Assembly: GCF_002099195.1 (NCBI RefSeq)
Contig: NZ_NBYX01000012.1
Span: forward strand, 124,878-188,877
Direction of reading: 5' to 3'
From: Burkholderia puraquae
GTDB taxonomy: Bacteria; Pseudomonadota; Gammaproteobacteria; Burkholderiales; Burkholderiaceae
Length of the DNA stretch: 64,000 nt
The notes below the pieces were generated by a model. It had not been told where the DNA came from, ran no database searches, and saw only the letters and a program-made list of their open reading frames with translations. The position numbers and the translations under genes were made by a program. Shown one piece after another: positions 7,460 through 15,746 of the stretch (position 1 is the first letter of the stretch; each line of letters opens with the position of its first letter).

Positions 7460-8233
7460 GTGGCAACTCATACGCTCGCAGACAAGGTCGTCCTGATCGC
7501 AGGCGGCGCAAAGAATCTCGGCGGCCTGATCGCGCGGGATCTGGCGGGCCACGGCGCGAAAGCGGTGGCGATTCACTACAACAGCGCGGCGTCGCAGGCG
7601 CAGGCCGAGGAGACGGCCGCCGCGGTGCGCGCGGCCGGCGCGGAAGCTGCCACGTTCCAGGGCGACCTGACGACGGCCGCCGCGGTCGAGAAGCTGTTCG
7701 ACGACGCGAAGCAGCGCTTCGGCAAGATCGACATTGCGATCAACACGGTCGGCAAGGTGCTGAAGAAGCCGTTCACCGAGATCAGCGAAGCCGAATACGA
7801 CGAGATGTTTGCGGTCAACAGCAAGTCGGCGTTCTTCTTCATCAAGGAAGCGGGGCGGCACCTCGAGGATCACGGCAAGCTCGTCACGCTCGTGACGTCG
7901 CTGCTCGGCGCGTTCACGCCGTTCTATGCGGCGTACGAAGGGTCGAAGGCGCCCGTCGAGCATTTCACGCGCGCGGCGTCGAAGGAATACGGCGCACGCG
8001 GGATCTCGGTGACGGCCGTCGGGCCGGGCCCGATGGACACGCCGTTCTTTTACCCGGCCGAGGGCGCCGATGCGGTCGCGTATCACAAGACGGCGGCCGC
8101 GCTGTCGCCGTTCAGCAAGACGGGCCTGACCGACATCGAGGATGTCGTGCCGTTCATCCGCCATCTCGTGACCGACGGCTGGTGGATCACCGGCCAGACG
8201 ATCCTGATCAACGGCGGCTATACGACCAAGTAA
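7460..8233 (+). CDS. Short-chain dehydrogenase/reductase
   Basis: This 257-residue classical SDR uses NAD(P)H. The cofactor loop is a variant, AGGAKNLGG (about 14-22), in place of TGxxxGIG. The catalytic pair is in YEGSK, and the C-terminal GQTILINGGY is typical of FabG-like enzymes. The substrate is unknown. The GTG start at 7460 is supported by AAAAGGAGTC about 5 nt upstream. A terminator follows, and then a same-strand LysR gene. Confidence 0.88.
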   Translation: MATHTLADKVVLIAGGAKNLGGLIARDLAGHGAKAVAIHYNSAASQAQAEETAAAVRAAGAEAATFQGDLTTAAAVEKLFDDAKQRFGKIDIAINTVGKVLKKPFTEISEAEYDEMFAVNSKSAFFFIKEAGRHLEDHGKLVTLVTSLLGAFTPFYAAYEGSKAPVEHFTRAASKEYGARGISVTAVGPGPMDTPFFYPAEGADAVAYHKTAAALSPFSKTGLTDIEDVVPFIRHLVTDGWWITGQTILINGGYTTK

Positions 8234-8289
8234 CCGACCGGCAACGGGCCGCGCGGCGCACTGCAGTGGCTCGTTTGCGTGGACAATGG

Positions 8290-8325
8290 ACGGGCGCATG
8301 GCCTCGCGGCTGCGCGCCCGTTTTC
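8290..8325 (+). terminator. Probable intrinsic terminator after the SDR gene
   Basis: An 8-bp perfect stem, ACGGGCGC (8290-8297) with GCGCCCGT (8314-8321), is followed by TTTTC. The 16-nt loop is larger than usual. Confidence 0.6.
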
Positions 8326-8398
8326 TCTGTGCCGCCGGATCTTGCCGCGACGCGCGGCGGCCGGCGGCGGCGATCGTCCGAACCTATGTTCCCTGCCG

Positions 8399-9328
8399 AT
8401 GGACAAGCTGGATCAGGTCAGAATCTTCCTGCAGGTTGCCGAGATGGGCAGCTTCATCAAGGCCGCGCATGCGCTCGACGTGCCGCGCGCGACCGTGTCG
8501 GCGGCCGTCCAGCAGCTCGAGACGGGGCTCGGCACGCGCCTCTTGCACCGCACGACGCGCCAGGTGCAGCTGACTGCCGACGGCGCGCTACTGCTCGAAC
8601 GCGGCCGACGCCTGCTCGCGGAGGCCGACGAACTCGACCGCCTGTTCCGCCGCCGCGACCGCGACGTGATCGGCCGGCTCAACGTCGACGTGCCGAGCCG
8701 GATCGCGCGCCGCATGGTGGCGCCCGCGCTGCCGTCGCTGTTTCGCCGGTACCCGAAGCTGCAACTGTCGCTCGGCTCGACCGATCGGTCGATCGACCTG
8801 GTGCAGGAGGGCGTCGATTGTGCGATTCGCGTCGGGCGGCTCGCGGACAGCAGCCTCGTCGTGCGGCCGCTCGGCCAGTTCACGCTGATCAACTGCGCGA
8901 GCCCCGGCTACCTGCGCGAATGCGGCGTGCCCGAGCATCCGGATGCGCTCGCGCACGGACACTGGGCGATCGGCTATGCGTCGCCGACGACTGGGCGCGA
9001 GCTCGACTGGGAATACTGCGCGGACGGTGAGAGGCACACGCTCGCGCTGCCGAGCCGCGTGATCGTCAACAACGCCGAAACCTATATCGCCAGCTGCATC
9101 GCAGGGATGGGGCTGATCCAGATTCCGCGCTTCGACGTCGAGCATCTGCTCGACAGCGGCGCACTCGTCGACGTGATGCCCGGCCACCGCGCCGCGCCGA
9201 TGGACGTGTCGGCCGTGTACCCGCACCGGCGCCATCGTTCGCGCCGGCTCAATGCGTTCATCGAGTGGTTCGGGGAACTGATGGCGAGCGCGCTGACGAG
9301 AGGCGCGGAGGGCGCTGAGGGCGACTGA
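8399..9328 (+). CDS. LysR family transcriptional regulator
   Basis: The 309-residue protein has the LysR winged helix-turn-helix near residues 17-40 (GSFIKAAHALDVPRATVS) and the usual effector-binding domain. Its full-length type resembles regulators of the AaeR/DmlR group. The start at 8399 puts MDKLDQVRIF at the N-terminus as expected; the open frame extends 40 codons further upstream without matching the family. It is not divergent from a target gene, so its regulon cannot be read from context. The upstream SDR gene is the closest candidate. Confidence 0.88.
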   Translation: MDKLDQVRIFLQVAEMGSFIKAAHALDVPRATVSAAVQQLETGLGTRLLHRTTRQVQLTADGALLLERGRRLLAEADELDRLFRRRDRDVIGRLNVDVPSRIARRMVAPALPSLFRRYPKLQLSLGSTDRSIDLVQEGVDCAIRVGRLADSSLVVRPLGQFTLINCASPGYLRECGVPEHPDALAHGHWAIGYASPTTGRELDWEYCADGERHTLALPSRVIVNNAETYIASCIAGMGLIQIPRFDVEHLLDSGALVDVMPGHRAAPMDVSAVYPHRRHRSRRLNAFIEWFGELMASALTRGAEGAEGD

Positions 9329-9368
9329 CTGGCACGAGCGGTTTGCGTCACGCGCCGTCGCGCCTGAT

Positions 9369-10265
9369 TCAACGGGGCAGCGCCGCGAACTGCCGGCTGC
9401 GCCCGGTGTCCCGCACCGCATCGATCAACGCCGCGCCGGCGCCATCCGGTTTCGCCGCGAACGCGTAGAAGCGCGCGGCCGGCAGCGCCGGCAGGCCGTC
9501 CTGCGGCCCGCATTCGCGCAGGCCGTCGCGCAGCTGGCTGCGCGCCAGCGCGGTGACCGCGAAGCCCGCGAGCGCGGCCGACACGCAGCCGGCCATGCTG
9601 CTGCTCTCGAACAGCACGCGAAACGGCCGTAGCGCAGCGGCGAGCGCCGCGACGGCGGCTTCGCGATAGACGCACGGCTGCGGAAACAGCGCGAGCGGCA
9701 CGTCGCCGCTCGCTTCGAGCGTGCGATCCGACGCGAACGCCCACACGAGCGGTTCTTCCCACAGCAGTTCGCCCGGCGTATCGACCTGCCGGCATTGCTT
9801 GCCGAACACGACGTCGAGCCGGCCGAGCGTCTGCTCGCGCAGCAGCGACGCGGTGATCCCGACCTTCAGCTCGATCGACGTGCGCGGGTGGCGGTCGCGA
9901 AACGTGCGCAGCACGTGCGGCAGCCACGCGCCCGCGAAATCCTCCGACGCGCCGACCCGCAGCCGCCCGTGCGCCGGTGCGCCGCGCAGCCTCGCGCGCA
10001 CTTCGCGCTCCATGTCGACGATGTTGCGCGCGTACGCATACAGCGTATCGCCGGCCGGCGTGAGTGCGATGCGGCGGGTCGTGCGCGCGAGCAGCACCGT
10101 GCCGGCCGCCTGTTCGAGCCGCTTGATGTGACCGCTGACGGCGGACGGCGTCAGCGCGAGCCGTTCCGCGGCCGGCGCGAACCCGCGGCTGTCGACGACT
10201 TCGAGGAAGGTACGCAGCAGCGTGATGTCGAGCGAGGTCGATGCGGGATCGGTCAGCGGTTCCAT
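9369..10265 (-). CDS. LysR family transcriptional regulator
   Basis: This 298-residue LysR protein has its helix-turn-helix around residues 28-50 (GFAPAAERLALTPSAVSGHI) and a C-terminal co-inducer domain. It is divergent from the alpha/beta hydrolase gene at 10372, with 106 bp between them. That arrangement usually means the regulator controls the neighbour and its own transcription. The interval contains AT-rich half-site-like DNA near 10270-10325, but I cannot define an operator. Confidence 0.88.
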   Translation of the reverse strand: MEPLTDPASTSLDITLLRTFLEVVDSRGFAPAAERLALTPSAVSGHIKRLEQAAGTVLLARTTRRIALTPAGDTLYAYARNIVDMEREVRARLRGAPAHGRLRVGASEDFAGAWLPHVLRTFRDRHPRTSIELKVGITASLLREQTLGRLDVVFGKQCRQVDTPGELLWEEPLVWAFASDRTLEASGDVPLALFPQPCVYREAAVAALAAALRPFRVLFESSSMAGCVSAALAGFAVTALARSQLRDGLRECGPQDGLPALPAARFYAFAAKPDGAGAALIDAVRDTGRSRQFAALPR

Positions 10266-10371
10266 GGATCAACTCAACGCAATACTCGAAGAATTGGCAA
10301 TGATACTCCGTGAATCGTGATGAAATGCCGGCCTACCATCGTGCACTCGGATCGACCCAACGGAGTGCACG

Positions 10372-11262
10372 ATGACGACCTATGCGCATGCGACGACCGC
10401 GTCGCTCGACATTGCCTATCTCGAATGGAACCCGCGCGGCGAGCGCGTGGCCGTGCTGCTGCACGGTTGGCCGGACAGCCCGGTCGGCTGGGACGCCGTG
10501 GCGGCGGCGCTCGCCGCGCGCGGCTACCGGGTGCTCGCGCCCGCGCTGCGCGGTTTTGCGCCGACCCGCTTTCGCGATCCATCCGTGCCGCGCAGCGGCC
10601 AGCTCGCGGCCCTCGGACGCGACCTGCTCGACTTCGTCGAGGCCCTTGGCATCGAGCGGCCCGTGCTGGTCGGGCATGACTGGGGCGCGCGGGCGGCCGC
10701 GAACGCGTGCGGGCTGCGCGATGGCGCCGCATCGCATCTCGTGATGCTGTCGGTCGGGTACGGCACCAACGATCCCGGTCAGCCGCTGTCGCTGCAGCAG
10801 GCGCGCAACTACTGGTATCACTGGTTCATGGCGACGCCGCGCGGCGAGCACGCGTTGCGCGACGATCGCCGCGCGTTTGCCCGCTTGATGTGGGACACGT
10901 GGTCGCCGCCGGGCTGGTATCGCGACAGCGATTTCGACGCGGCCGCCGCGGCGTTCGACGGGCCCGACTGGATCGACGTCGTGCTGCGTTCGTACCGGCA
11001 TCGGTGGGGATTCGCACCAGGCACGCGGGCCTATGCGGACGACGATGCGCGGCTGAACCCCGCGCCGGTGCTGGCGCTGCCGACGCTCGTGCTGCATGGC
11101 GGCGCGGACACCTGCAATCATCCGGACAGTTCGGCCGGGCGCGAGCGGTTCTTTGCGGGGCGCTACGCGCGGCAGGTGCTGGATGGCGTCGGCCACTTTC
11201 CGCAGCGCGAGGCGCCGGCGGCGGTCGTCGACGCGATCCTCGGGTTCTGCGAGCCAGGCTGA
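10372..11262 (+). CDS. Alpha/beta hydrolase, epoxide hydrolase-like
   Basis: The 296-residue protein has the oxyanion-hole motif HGWP (31-34). Its nucleophile elbow is GHDWG, with an aspartate at D103, the hallmark of epoxide hydrolases and haloalkane dehalogenases rather than serine esterases. A catalytic histidine lies in the C-terminal GVGHFPQRE block. The substrate is unknown. The neighbouring divergent LysR gene is the likely regulator. The ATG follows GGAGTGCACG. Confidence 0.87.
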   Translation: MTTYAHATTASLDIAYLEWNPRGERVAVLLHGWPDSPVGWDAVAAALAARGYRVLAPALRGFAPTRFRDPSVPRSGQLAALGRDLLDFVEALGIERPVLVGHDWGARAAANACGLRDGAASHLVMLSVGYGTNDPGQPLSLQQARNYWYHWFMATPRGEHALRDDRRAFARLMWDTWSPPGWYRDSDFDAAAAAFDGPDWIDVVLRSYRHRWGFAPGTRAYADDDARLNPAPVLALPTLVLHGGADTCNHPDSSAGRERFFAGRYARQVLDGVGHFPQREAPAAVVDAILGFCEPG

Positions 11263-11292
11263 TGCGCGCCGGCGTGTCCGGCGCGCGGCGGA

Positions 11293-12192
11293 TCAACTGC
11301 CGACGCGGGCCGCGAGCAGGTCGGCGAGGCCGATGTTCCTGAACATCTCGCGGCGAATGCGGTCGCCGACGCGGAACACTTCTTCCGCGCCATCCTGCGA
11401 CGGATCGACGAACACGCGGTACGGGCGCTTGCCGGCTGGCGCGGCGACGATGTCGGCAATCGCCGTTGCGACGGTGCCGGCATCGGCGTCCGCCGGTTCG
11501 AGCGCGGCGAGGCCCTGCAGTGCCTGCTCCGCGACGCCCGCATAGGGGCCATCTTCGTACGCGGCCTGTACGGCCGCATCGGCCGGCTTGCCTGCGTGGG
11601 CGAAGTGATTCGTGCCCTGGGTGAAGGCGCCCGGCACGACGATCGACGTCTCGATGCCCCAGCGGGCGAGTTCGGCCGCATAGGACACCGCGAGCGAATC
11701 CATCGCGGCCTTCGCGGCAAAGTATGGGGCGAGGAACGGCGGCGTACCGCCGCGCGCGGACGACGACGACACCCAGACGAGCAGGCCGCGGCCCTGGCGG
11801 CGCAGGTGCGGCAGCGCCGCGCGGTTGACGCGCTGGGTCGATACGACGTTGATGTCGTAGAGCTGGGCGATCTGCTCGGGCGCGAACGCTTCGGCCGGGC
11901 CGAACACCATGTGGCCGGCGTTGTGGACGATAACGTCGAGGCGGCCGTTGTCCGCGATCACGCGATCGATGGCGGCGCTGACCGACGTGCCGTCGCCGAC
12001 GTCGAGCTCGACGGTGCGCAGGTCGACGCCGTGTTCCTGCGCGTAGGCTGCGATGGCGGCGACGCGCGGCGCGTTGCGGCCGGTGCTTTCGCGCATCGAC
12101 GCGTAGACGGTATGGCCGGCGCGGGCAAGCGCCTGGGCCGTCAGCAGGCCGAAGCCGCTGGACGCGCCCGTGACGAGAATGACTTCCTTCAT
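11293..12192 (-). CDS. Short-chain dehydrogenase/reductase
   Basis: This 299-residue SDR has the cofactor motif VTGASSGFG (7-15), the structural HNAG block and the catalytic YFAAK. The C-terminal extension beyond the usual 250 residues resembles fatty-acyl or retinol-type SDRs. It follows a second SDR gene (12233-12970) by 40 bp on the same strand and is probably co-transcribed. A LysR gene reads away on the other side. No substrate is evident. Confidence 0.88.
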   Translation of the reverse strand: MKEVILVTGASSGFGLLTAQALARAGHTVYASMRESTGRNAPRVAAIAAYAQEHGVDLRTVELDVGDGTSVSAAIDRVIADNGRLDVIVHNAGHMVFGPAEAFAPEQIAQLYDINVVSTQRVNRAALPHLRRQGRGLLVWVSSSSARGGTPPFLAPYFAAKAAMDSLAVSYAAELARWGIETSIVVPGAFTQGTNHFAHAGKPADAAVQAAYEDGPYAGVAEQALQGLAALEPADADAGTVATAIADIVAAPAGKRPYRVFVDPSQDGAEEVFRVGDRIRREMFRNIGLADLLAARVGS

Positions 12193-12232
12193 GATCGATC
12201 TCCGGTAGGAGGGGGATGCGGCCGGCGGCCCG

Positions 12233-12970
12233 TCAGCACATGCCGCCGTTGGCGCGCAAGACCTGACCGTTGACCCACGTGCCGTCGGGGCCGGCGAGGA
12301 ACGCGACGACGCTGGCGATGTCCGCGGGCTGGCCGAGCCGCTCCAGCGGATTCATCTTCGCCATCCGGTCGACGTGTTCGGCGCTCTTGCCCTGCAGGAA
12401 CAGTTCGGTTGCCACCGGCCCTGGCGCGACGGCGTTCACGCTGATGCCGCGGCCGCGCATCTCCTGCGCGAGCACCTGCGTCATGCCTTCGACGGCCGCC
12501 TTGGTCGCGATGTACACGCCGTAGGTCGGCAGGCGCATGCCGATCACGCTCGATGTCAGGTTGACGATGCGGCCGCCGTCGCGCACGCGCTTCGCCGCCT
12601 CGCGGCTGACGTTGAACGCTCCCTTCAGGTTGATCGCGACGGTCTGGTCGAACGCCGCGTCGTCGAACTCGGCGAGGGGGGCGAGCTTCATCACGCCCGC
12701 GCTGTTGACGACCACGTCGATACGGCCGAATGCCTGCTCGGCCGCGTCGAACAGGGCGGCCACGGCCGCGGGATCGACGACGTCCGCCTGTACCGCGACG
12801 GCTGTGCCGCCGTCGGCGACGATCGAGTCGACCACTTCCCGGGCCGGGCCGGCGCCGCCGGCATAGTTCACGACGACCTTGAAGCCGTCGCGCGCCAGAC
12901 GGCGGGCGATTTCCGCGCCGATGCCGCGCGACGAGCCCGTGACGAGGGCGACCTGTTCCGATGTGCTCAT
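12233..12970 (-). CDS. Short-chain dehydrogenase/reductase, FabG-like
   Basis: This 245-residue classical SDR has VTGSSRGIG (10-18), NSAG, catalytic Ser/Tyr/Lys with YIATK, and a C-terminal GQVLRANGGMC. It is the first gene of a two-gene unit with the SDR at 11293-12192 and is divergent from the LysR gene at 13088. The size and motifs match 3-oxoacyl-ACP reductase relatives. No fatty-acid genes are nearby, so a specialised substrate is more likely than primary lipid synthesis. Confidence 0.88.
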   Translation of the reverse strand: MSTSEQVALVTGSSRGIGAEIARRLARDGFKVVVNYAGGAGPAREVVDSIVADGGTAVAVQADVVDPAAVAALFDAAEQAFGRIDVVVNSAGVMKLAPLAEFDDAAFDQTVAINLKGAFNVSREAAKRVRDGGRIVNLTSSVIGMRLPTYGVYIATKAAVEGMTQVLAQEMRGRGISVNAVAPGPVATELFLQGKSAEHVDRMAKMNPLERLGQPADIASVVAFLAGPDGTWVNGQVLRANGGMC

Positions 12971-13087
12971 GTCCTGCTCCTTGATTCGCGAGTGCCGTGC
13001 GATCCGGCGACAGGACTAATGTAGGCTTCCTCGGTCAATAAAAATAATGAATAATGATCAGATCAAGAATGACTGAAAGTATGTCTC

Positions 13088-13990
13088 ATGGCATTCGACA
13101 GCAGGCTTTTGAGCGGTATCGGCGTGCTCTCGGCGGTGATCGAGGCCGGCACCTTCGCGCGCGCCGGCGAGGCGATGGGGTTGACGCAACCGGCGGTGAG
13201 CCGTGCGGTCGCCCGGCTGGAGGAGCGCGTCGGCATCCGGATCTTCAACCGCACGGCGCGCGCGATCACGCTGACCGACGAAGGGCGGCGCTTCTATGAA
13301 GCGGTCGCGCCGCTGCTGGCCGGCATCGAGGACGCGGCGATCGACGCCGGCCAGTCGAAGGCGCGCGTCAGGGGGCGGCTGCGCGTCAACGTCGACGCGA
13401 CTTTCGGCCACTACGTGCTCGCGCCGAAGATGGCGGAATTCCTCGACCGCTTTCCCGACCTGTCCGTCGAGGTGAGCGTGCGCGACCGGATGGGCGACCT
13501 CGTCGCCGACGGGTTCGACGTGGCGGTGCGGTTCGGTATCCCCGAACCGTCGTCATACCGTGCGCGGCTGCTGCTGGAAACGCGTGTGCTCACCTGCGCG
13601 TCGGCGACGTATGTCGCGCGTCATGGCGAACCGCGGCACCCGCTGGATCTCGCGAACGGGCATCGCTGCGTGCTGATCCGCGATCCGGTGACGGGGCGGC
13701 CGTTCGAATGGGAATTCCATCGCGGCAAGGAGGTCGTGCCGTTCGATGCCGCCGGCCGGCTGATGGTCAACGACACGGGCATGCTGCTCGGTGCGTGCCT
13801 GGGCGGCGCGGGGATCGCGCAGTTGCTGGAACTCTATGCGCGCGACATCCTTGCCGACGGGCGGCTGGTGCTGCTGTTGCCGGAATGGGCGGACGAAACG
13901 TTTCCGCTCTATGCATATCACCACGCGTCCAATCTCGTTTCCGCGAAGGTGCGCGTGTTTCTCGACTTCGTGCGGGCGTTGATGGCCTGA
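13088..13990 (+). CDS. LysR family transcriptional regulator
   Basis: The 300-residue LysR protein has its helix-turn-helix near residues 19-41 (GTFARAGEAMGLTQPAVSRAV) and a standard effector domain. It is divergent from the two-SDR unit, with 117 bp between start codons, making those genes its probable targets. The interval includes an AT-rich run near 13030-13080 suitable for promoters. Confidence 0.88.
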   Translation: MAFDSRLLSGIGVLSAVIEAGTFARAGEAMGLTQPAVSRAVARLEERVGIRIFNRTARAITLTDEGRRFYEAVAPLLAGIEDAAIDAGQSKARVRGRLRVNVDATFGHYVLAPKMAEFLDRFPDLSVEVSVRDRMGDLVADGFDVAVRFGIPEPSSYRARLLLETRVLTCASATYVARHGEPRHPLDLANGHRCVLIRDPVTGRPFEWEFHRGKEVVPFDAAGRLMVNDTGMLLGACLGGAGIAQLLELYARDILADGRLVLLLPEWADETFPLYAYHHASNLVSAKVRVFLDFVRALMA

Positions 13991-14027
13991 GTGACCAGGC
14001 ACAGCGGCGGGCGGCGCTCCCGCGCGT

Positions 14028-14195
14028 TCATTCGGTGCGATGCGGAATGCTGTCCGGGAACGGGTAGGGCGCGTGCGGGCCCGGCCAGTCAGGCACCGGC
14101 GGCGCGGTCAGGACGTCGCAGCTGCCCAGCATGAGCGACAGCGCCACGGCGAGCGCGCGGCGGCAGAGCGGAGATGAAATCGTGCGCATGGACAT
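14028..14195 (-). CDS. Small putative lipoprotein (55 aa)
   Basis: An open frame of 55 codons begins at ATG 14195 with GGAGG nine bases upstream. The product has a basic N-terminus, a hydrophobic core (ALAVALSLML) and a lipobox ending LGSC (C26). The mature part is about 30 residues, rich in proline and aromatic residues (VPDWPGP, PYPFPD). This is a typical small outer-membrane or periplasmic lipoprotein of unknown function. It lies between a LysR gene and tRNA-Leu. A second in-frame ATG at 14189 is possible. Confidence 0.7.
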   Translation of the reverse strand: MSMRTISSPLCRRALAVALSLMLGSCDVLTAPPVPDWPGPHAPYPFPDSIPHRTE

Positions 14196-14267
14196 GGCGT
14201 GCCTCCGTGCCGCGCATCCTCATGATGCTTGGACTGTTGCGCGGGGGTACGCGTTGCGGCGCGCGCG

Positions 14268-14312
14268 GCAAAAACAAAAAACCCGCGAAGCGGCGAGCTT
14301 GCGCGGGTTTCG
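14268..14312 (-). terminator. Intrinsic terminator after tRNA-Leu
   Basis: A long stem, AAACCCGCGAAGC paired with GCTTGCGCGGGTTT with one bulge, lies just downstream of the tRNA on the minus strand. It is followed by TTTTTTGTTTTTG. It separates the tRNA gene from the small lipoprotein gene. Confidence 0.8.
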
Positions 14313-14343
14313 GGAGGCGCAGCGCGTTGCGCTGCGAGAATGC

Positions 14344-14428
14344 TGGTGCCCAGGGCCGGAATCGAACCGGCACGCCTTGCGGCGGGGGATTTTGAGTCCC
14401 CTGCGTCTACCAATTTCACCACCTGGGC
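14344..14428 (-). tRNA. tRNA-Leu (anticodon CAA)
   Basis: The 85-nt gene reads GCCCAGG at the 5' end and CCTGGGC plus encoded CCA at the 3' end. The anticodon arm has stem GGGGA/TCCCC around loop CTCAAAA, giving anticodon CAA. The T arm contains GGTTCGAATCC. An extended variable arm fits the class II leucine type. No duplicated tRNA end or integrase is visible, so no integrated element is apparent. Confidence 0.97.
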
Positions 14429-14524
14429 TTGATCGTGGCCGCGCATGCGATTGTGCGCGGCGAAACGCGGATTATGTCCGAAATCCCGCCGCCGGGCAAG
14501 CTGCCCGGTTGTCCGGCGCACACG

Positions 14525-15682
14525 TCACTGGCTCAGGTAGACGAACCGGCCCTGCTTGACGATCCCCATCACGCTCGCGCGCTGATCGAGCCCCACATGA
14601 TCCTTGTCGCTCGTGTTGACGACGCCGTTCGGCACGACGAGCTCGTGCGCGCGTTCCAGCTCGCGCCGCAGCGCCGCGCGGAACGCGGGTGTGCCAGGCT
14701 GGGCGGCCTTCAGCGCGCGGCCGACCGCGTCGGCGAGGCGCGGGTAGACGCCCGCCGCGTCGCCCGCGAACTGCGTGACCGTGCCGGCGCCGTACTTCGC
14801 CTCATACGCGTCGACGAACGCGAGCGCGGCCTGGCGGGCCGGATGATCGGCCGGCAGCGTGCGCGCGACGACCACCGGCTGGGTCGGGAACAGCGTCCCG
14901 TCGACGTCCTTGCCGCCGAGCTTGATGAATTCCGGCGTCGCAATCCCGTGCGTCTGGTAGACCGGGCCCTTGTAGCCGCGCTCGATCAGCGTGCGCTGCG
15001 GCAGCACGGCCGGCGTGCCGGAGCCCGCGACCAGAATCGCGTCGGGCTTCGCCGCGATCAGCTTCAGCGCCTGGCCCGTGACGCTCGCGTCGGTGCGGTT
15101 GAAGCGCTCGGTCGCGACCACGCGGATCTTGCGCAGGTCCGCGAAGCGCGTGAACTCGTTCAGCCAGCTGTCGCCGTAGCTGTCCGCGAAGCCGATGAAG
15201 CCGACCGTCTTCACGCCGTGGTTCGCCATATAGCGCGTCATCACGTCGGCCATCGCGCGGTCGCTCTGCGCCATCTTGAACGCCCAGGTTCGCGCGCCTT
15301 CCTGCGGCTCGACGATCGCGCCGGAGCCGACCAGCGTGATCATCGGCGTCTGCCCGGCGGCCACCGCATCGAGCGCCGCGAGGGCGGCCGGCGTGATGTT
15401 CGGCCCGACCACGACGTCGACGTGATCCTCGTCGACCAGCTTGCGGATGTTGCGCACCGCGGTGCCCGGGTCGGACGCATCGTCGAGCACCGTCACCTGC
15501 ACCGGTTGCCCGGCGATCGTCTTCGGCCACATCAGGATTGCGTTCTTGCTCGTGATGCCGATCGCGGCGGCCGGGCCGGTCGACGACAGGTCGACGCCGA
15601 CCTTCAGGTCGGCATGCGCGGCCGCGCAGGCCAGCACGAGGGCGGCGCCGGCGGCGCAGCGCAACAGGGCGGGAAGCGTCAT
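14525..15682 (-). CDS. ABC transporter substrate-binding protein, Leu/Ile/Val-binding type
   Basis: This 385-residue periplasmic binding protein has a signal peptide ending near AAAHA (residue 24) and a type-I fold starting DLKVGVDLSSTGPAA. No permease or ATPase gene is adjacent, so it is an orphan that may share a Liv transporter encoded elsewhere. The ligand cannot be read from sequence; amino acids or aromatic acids are usual for the family. GGAGA precedes the ATG. The cysB terminator lies only about 22 nt upstream of this start, so expression may partly depend on read-through from cysB. Confidence 0.85.
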   Translation of the reverse strand: MTLPALLRCAAGAALVLACAAAHADLKVGVDLSSTGPAAAIGITSKNAILMWPKTIAGQPVQVTVLDDASDPGTAVRNIRKLVDEDHVDVVVGPNITPAALAALDAVAAGQTPMITLVGSGAIVEPQEGARTWAFKMAQSDRAMADVMTRYMANHGVKTVGFIGFADSYGDSWLNEFTRFADLRKIRVVATERFNRTDASVTGQALKLIAAKPDAILVAGSGTPAVLPQRTLIERGYKGPVYQTHGIATPEFIKLGGKDVDGTLFPTQPVVVARTLPADHPARQAALAFVDAYEAKYGAGTVTQFAGDAAGVYPRLADAVGRALKAAQPGTPAFRAALRRELERAHELVVPNGVVNTSDKDHVGLDQRASVMGIVKQGRFVYLSQ

Positions 15683-15703
15683 GCGGAATTCTCCGTCGGA
15701 CAG

Positions 15704-15729
15704 TAAAAAGGGGCGCGATGTGCGCCCCC
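15704..15729 (-). terminator. Intrinsic terminator after cysB
   Basis: On the minus strand a 7-bp perfect stem, GGGGCGC with GCGCCCC (15728-15722 and 15716-15710), is followed by TTTTT. It lies between the cysB stop codon and the start of the binding-protein gene, very close to the latter. Confidence 0.85.
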
Positions 15730-15746
15730 GTGTTTATACATGCCGC

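Noticed and set aside
14344-14428. tRNA-Leu as an integration site of a genomic island
   Set aside because: No integrase gene or repeat of the tRNA 3' end is seen nearby, and the flanking genes look ordinary.
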